Assembly: GCA_000433635.1 (NCBI GenBank)
Contig: HF997827.1
Span: 1-6,632 of the forward strand
Direction: 5' to 3'
DNA: 6,632 bases
Source: Ruminococcus sp. CAG:254
Lineage (GTDB): Bacteria; Bacillota; Clostridia; Oscillospirales; Ruminococcaceae
In this document: positions 6,064 to 6,632 of the stretch, in pieces
Layout: every line of letters begins with the position of its first letter
Numbering within the stretch: the stretch's first letter is position 1
The notes under the pieces: generated by a model
Told to the model about the DNA's origin: nothing
Seen by the model: the letters and a program-made list of their open reading frames with translations, nothing else
Database searches by the model: none
Translations under genes and position numbers: made by a program

Positions 6064-6573
6064 ATGGCTTATACCGAACAGGACAGACGCAACCACATCC
6101 GAGAGCTGCAACAGTATCTTTACAGCCTGTCATTTTTAGATGAAACGCTGCCCCGTGTGATTCCAGACGGCATTTATGGGCGGCAAACTGCCCTTGCTGT
6201 TCGGGCGTTTCAACAGAAAAACGGGTTGCGACCGAATGGGGAAACAAACCGTGCAACGTGGGATGCCATTGTCAACGCCTACCGCCAGCAGATTCAACGG
6301 GAGGCAACACCGCTGCATCTTTATACACCAGAGCGGGAATTGTTGGGGGCTGGAGAAACAGGGCTGCTGGTGTTGGTGCTGCAAAGCATCTTGAAAACGC
6401 TGGGGGTTCGCTATACAAATATTCAGAATCTACAGATTACAGGCATTTATGATGCTCCGACACAGAAAGCGGTTCAGAATTTTCAGAGTCTGACTGCACG
6501 AAAACCAACGGGAATGGTTGACCGGGCAACTTGGAATTTACTGGTTGCTGCTGCGGAGTGTTCGAGTTTATAA
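6064..6573 (+). CDS. Protein with two peptidoglycan-binding (PG_binding_1) repeats
   Basis: The 169-residue protein consists almost wholly of two PG_binding_1-type repeats. The first spans about residues 10-72 with DGIYGRQTALAVRAFQQKNGL and a closing ATWDAI. The second spans about 97-162 with TGIYDAPTQKAVQNFQ and ATWNLL. Both keep the family pattern: G-[IV]-[YF]-[GD] before a helix with AV..FQ, then G...R.TW. Such domains bind cell-wall glycan peptides, usually attached to a hydrolase, but no catalytic domain is present. No signal peptide, lipobox or membrane helix is visible, so the route to the wall is unclear. The ATG has AGGAGG (6050-6055) with 8 nt spacing. It is transcribed away from the citrate synthase operon and is a single gene within this window. 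Confidence 0.88.
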   Translation: MAYTEQDRRNHIRELQQYLYSLSFLDETLPRVIPDGIYGRQTALAVRAFQQKNGLRPNGETNRATWDAIVNAYRQQIQREATPLHLYTPERELLGAGETGLLVLVLQSILKTLGVRYTNIQNLQITGIYDAPTQKAVQNFQSLTARKPTGMVDRATWNLLVAAAECSSL

Positions 6574-6583
6574 GAAGAGAGTG

Positions 6584-6630
6584 GCTGCAAGATATGAGCC
6601 GCAGGCAACCGAAAAGTTTTTCGGTGCAGC
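6584..6630. other. Inverted-repeat structure downstream of the peptidoglycan-binding gene
   Basis: A perfect 8-bp inverted repeat, ACCGAAAA (6608-6615) and TTTTCGGT (6618-6625), lies inside a wider pair GCTGCA (6584-6589) and TGCAGC (6625-6630). It begins 10 bases after the stop codon of the plus-strand gene. It could be part of a terminator, but no T-run follows before the window ends at 6632. It could also be the start of a structured RNA or leader that continues to the right. The available sequence does not decide. Confidence 0.4.
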
Positions 6631-6632
6631 AG

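Overview
The window reads as chromosomal DNA of a Gram-positive anaerobe of the Clostridia, probably Oscillospirales/Ruminococcus-like. This is inferred from protein flavour (clostridial-type citrate synthase, OmpR/PhoB-type two-component pair, TIGR04076-family protein), AGGAGG ribosome binding sites and a sigma-A-type promoter. No rRNA, tRNA, CRISPR array or transposase is visible, and I would not name a species.

Almost everything left of base 5975 is one minus-strand transcription unit. A consensus promoter (TTGACA, 17 bp, TATAAT; 5947-5975) feeds a leader of about 177 nt that can fold into two stem-loops. Next come citrate synthase (4375-5763), a lipoprotein with three acidic calcium-type loops (3080-4393), a response regulator (2319-3026), its membrane histidine kinase (893-2329), a TIGR04076-family small protein (561-881) and a PH-domain-like small protein starting at 564. 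Most junctions overlap or nearly touch (19 bp overlap, 53 nt gap, 11 bp overlap, 11 nt gap, 4 bp ATGA overlap), so co-transcription and translational coupling are likely. The lipoprotein, kinase and regulator look like an envelope-sensing module co-expressed with the entry enzyme of the TCA/glutamate branch. The signal and the regulon cannot be read from the sequence.

The left end is disturbed. The PH-like gene is cut by an in-frame TAG at 274-276, and its missing C-terminal part continues in the same frame to a TGA at 136-138. Beyond that, 92 bp of the gene (277-368) are repeated at 1-92, exactly 276 bp away and in the same frame, with three differences that are all silent. This may be a nonsense mutation plus a partial tandem duplication, a recoded codon, or an assembly effect at the contig edge.

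To the right, 5764-6063 is a divergent intergenic region. The plus-strand gene at 6064-6573 encodes a small protein with two peptidoglycan-binding repeats and no visible signal peptide. The last 60 bases hold an inverted-repeat structure that runs to the window edge.
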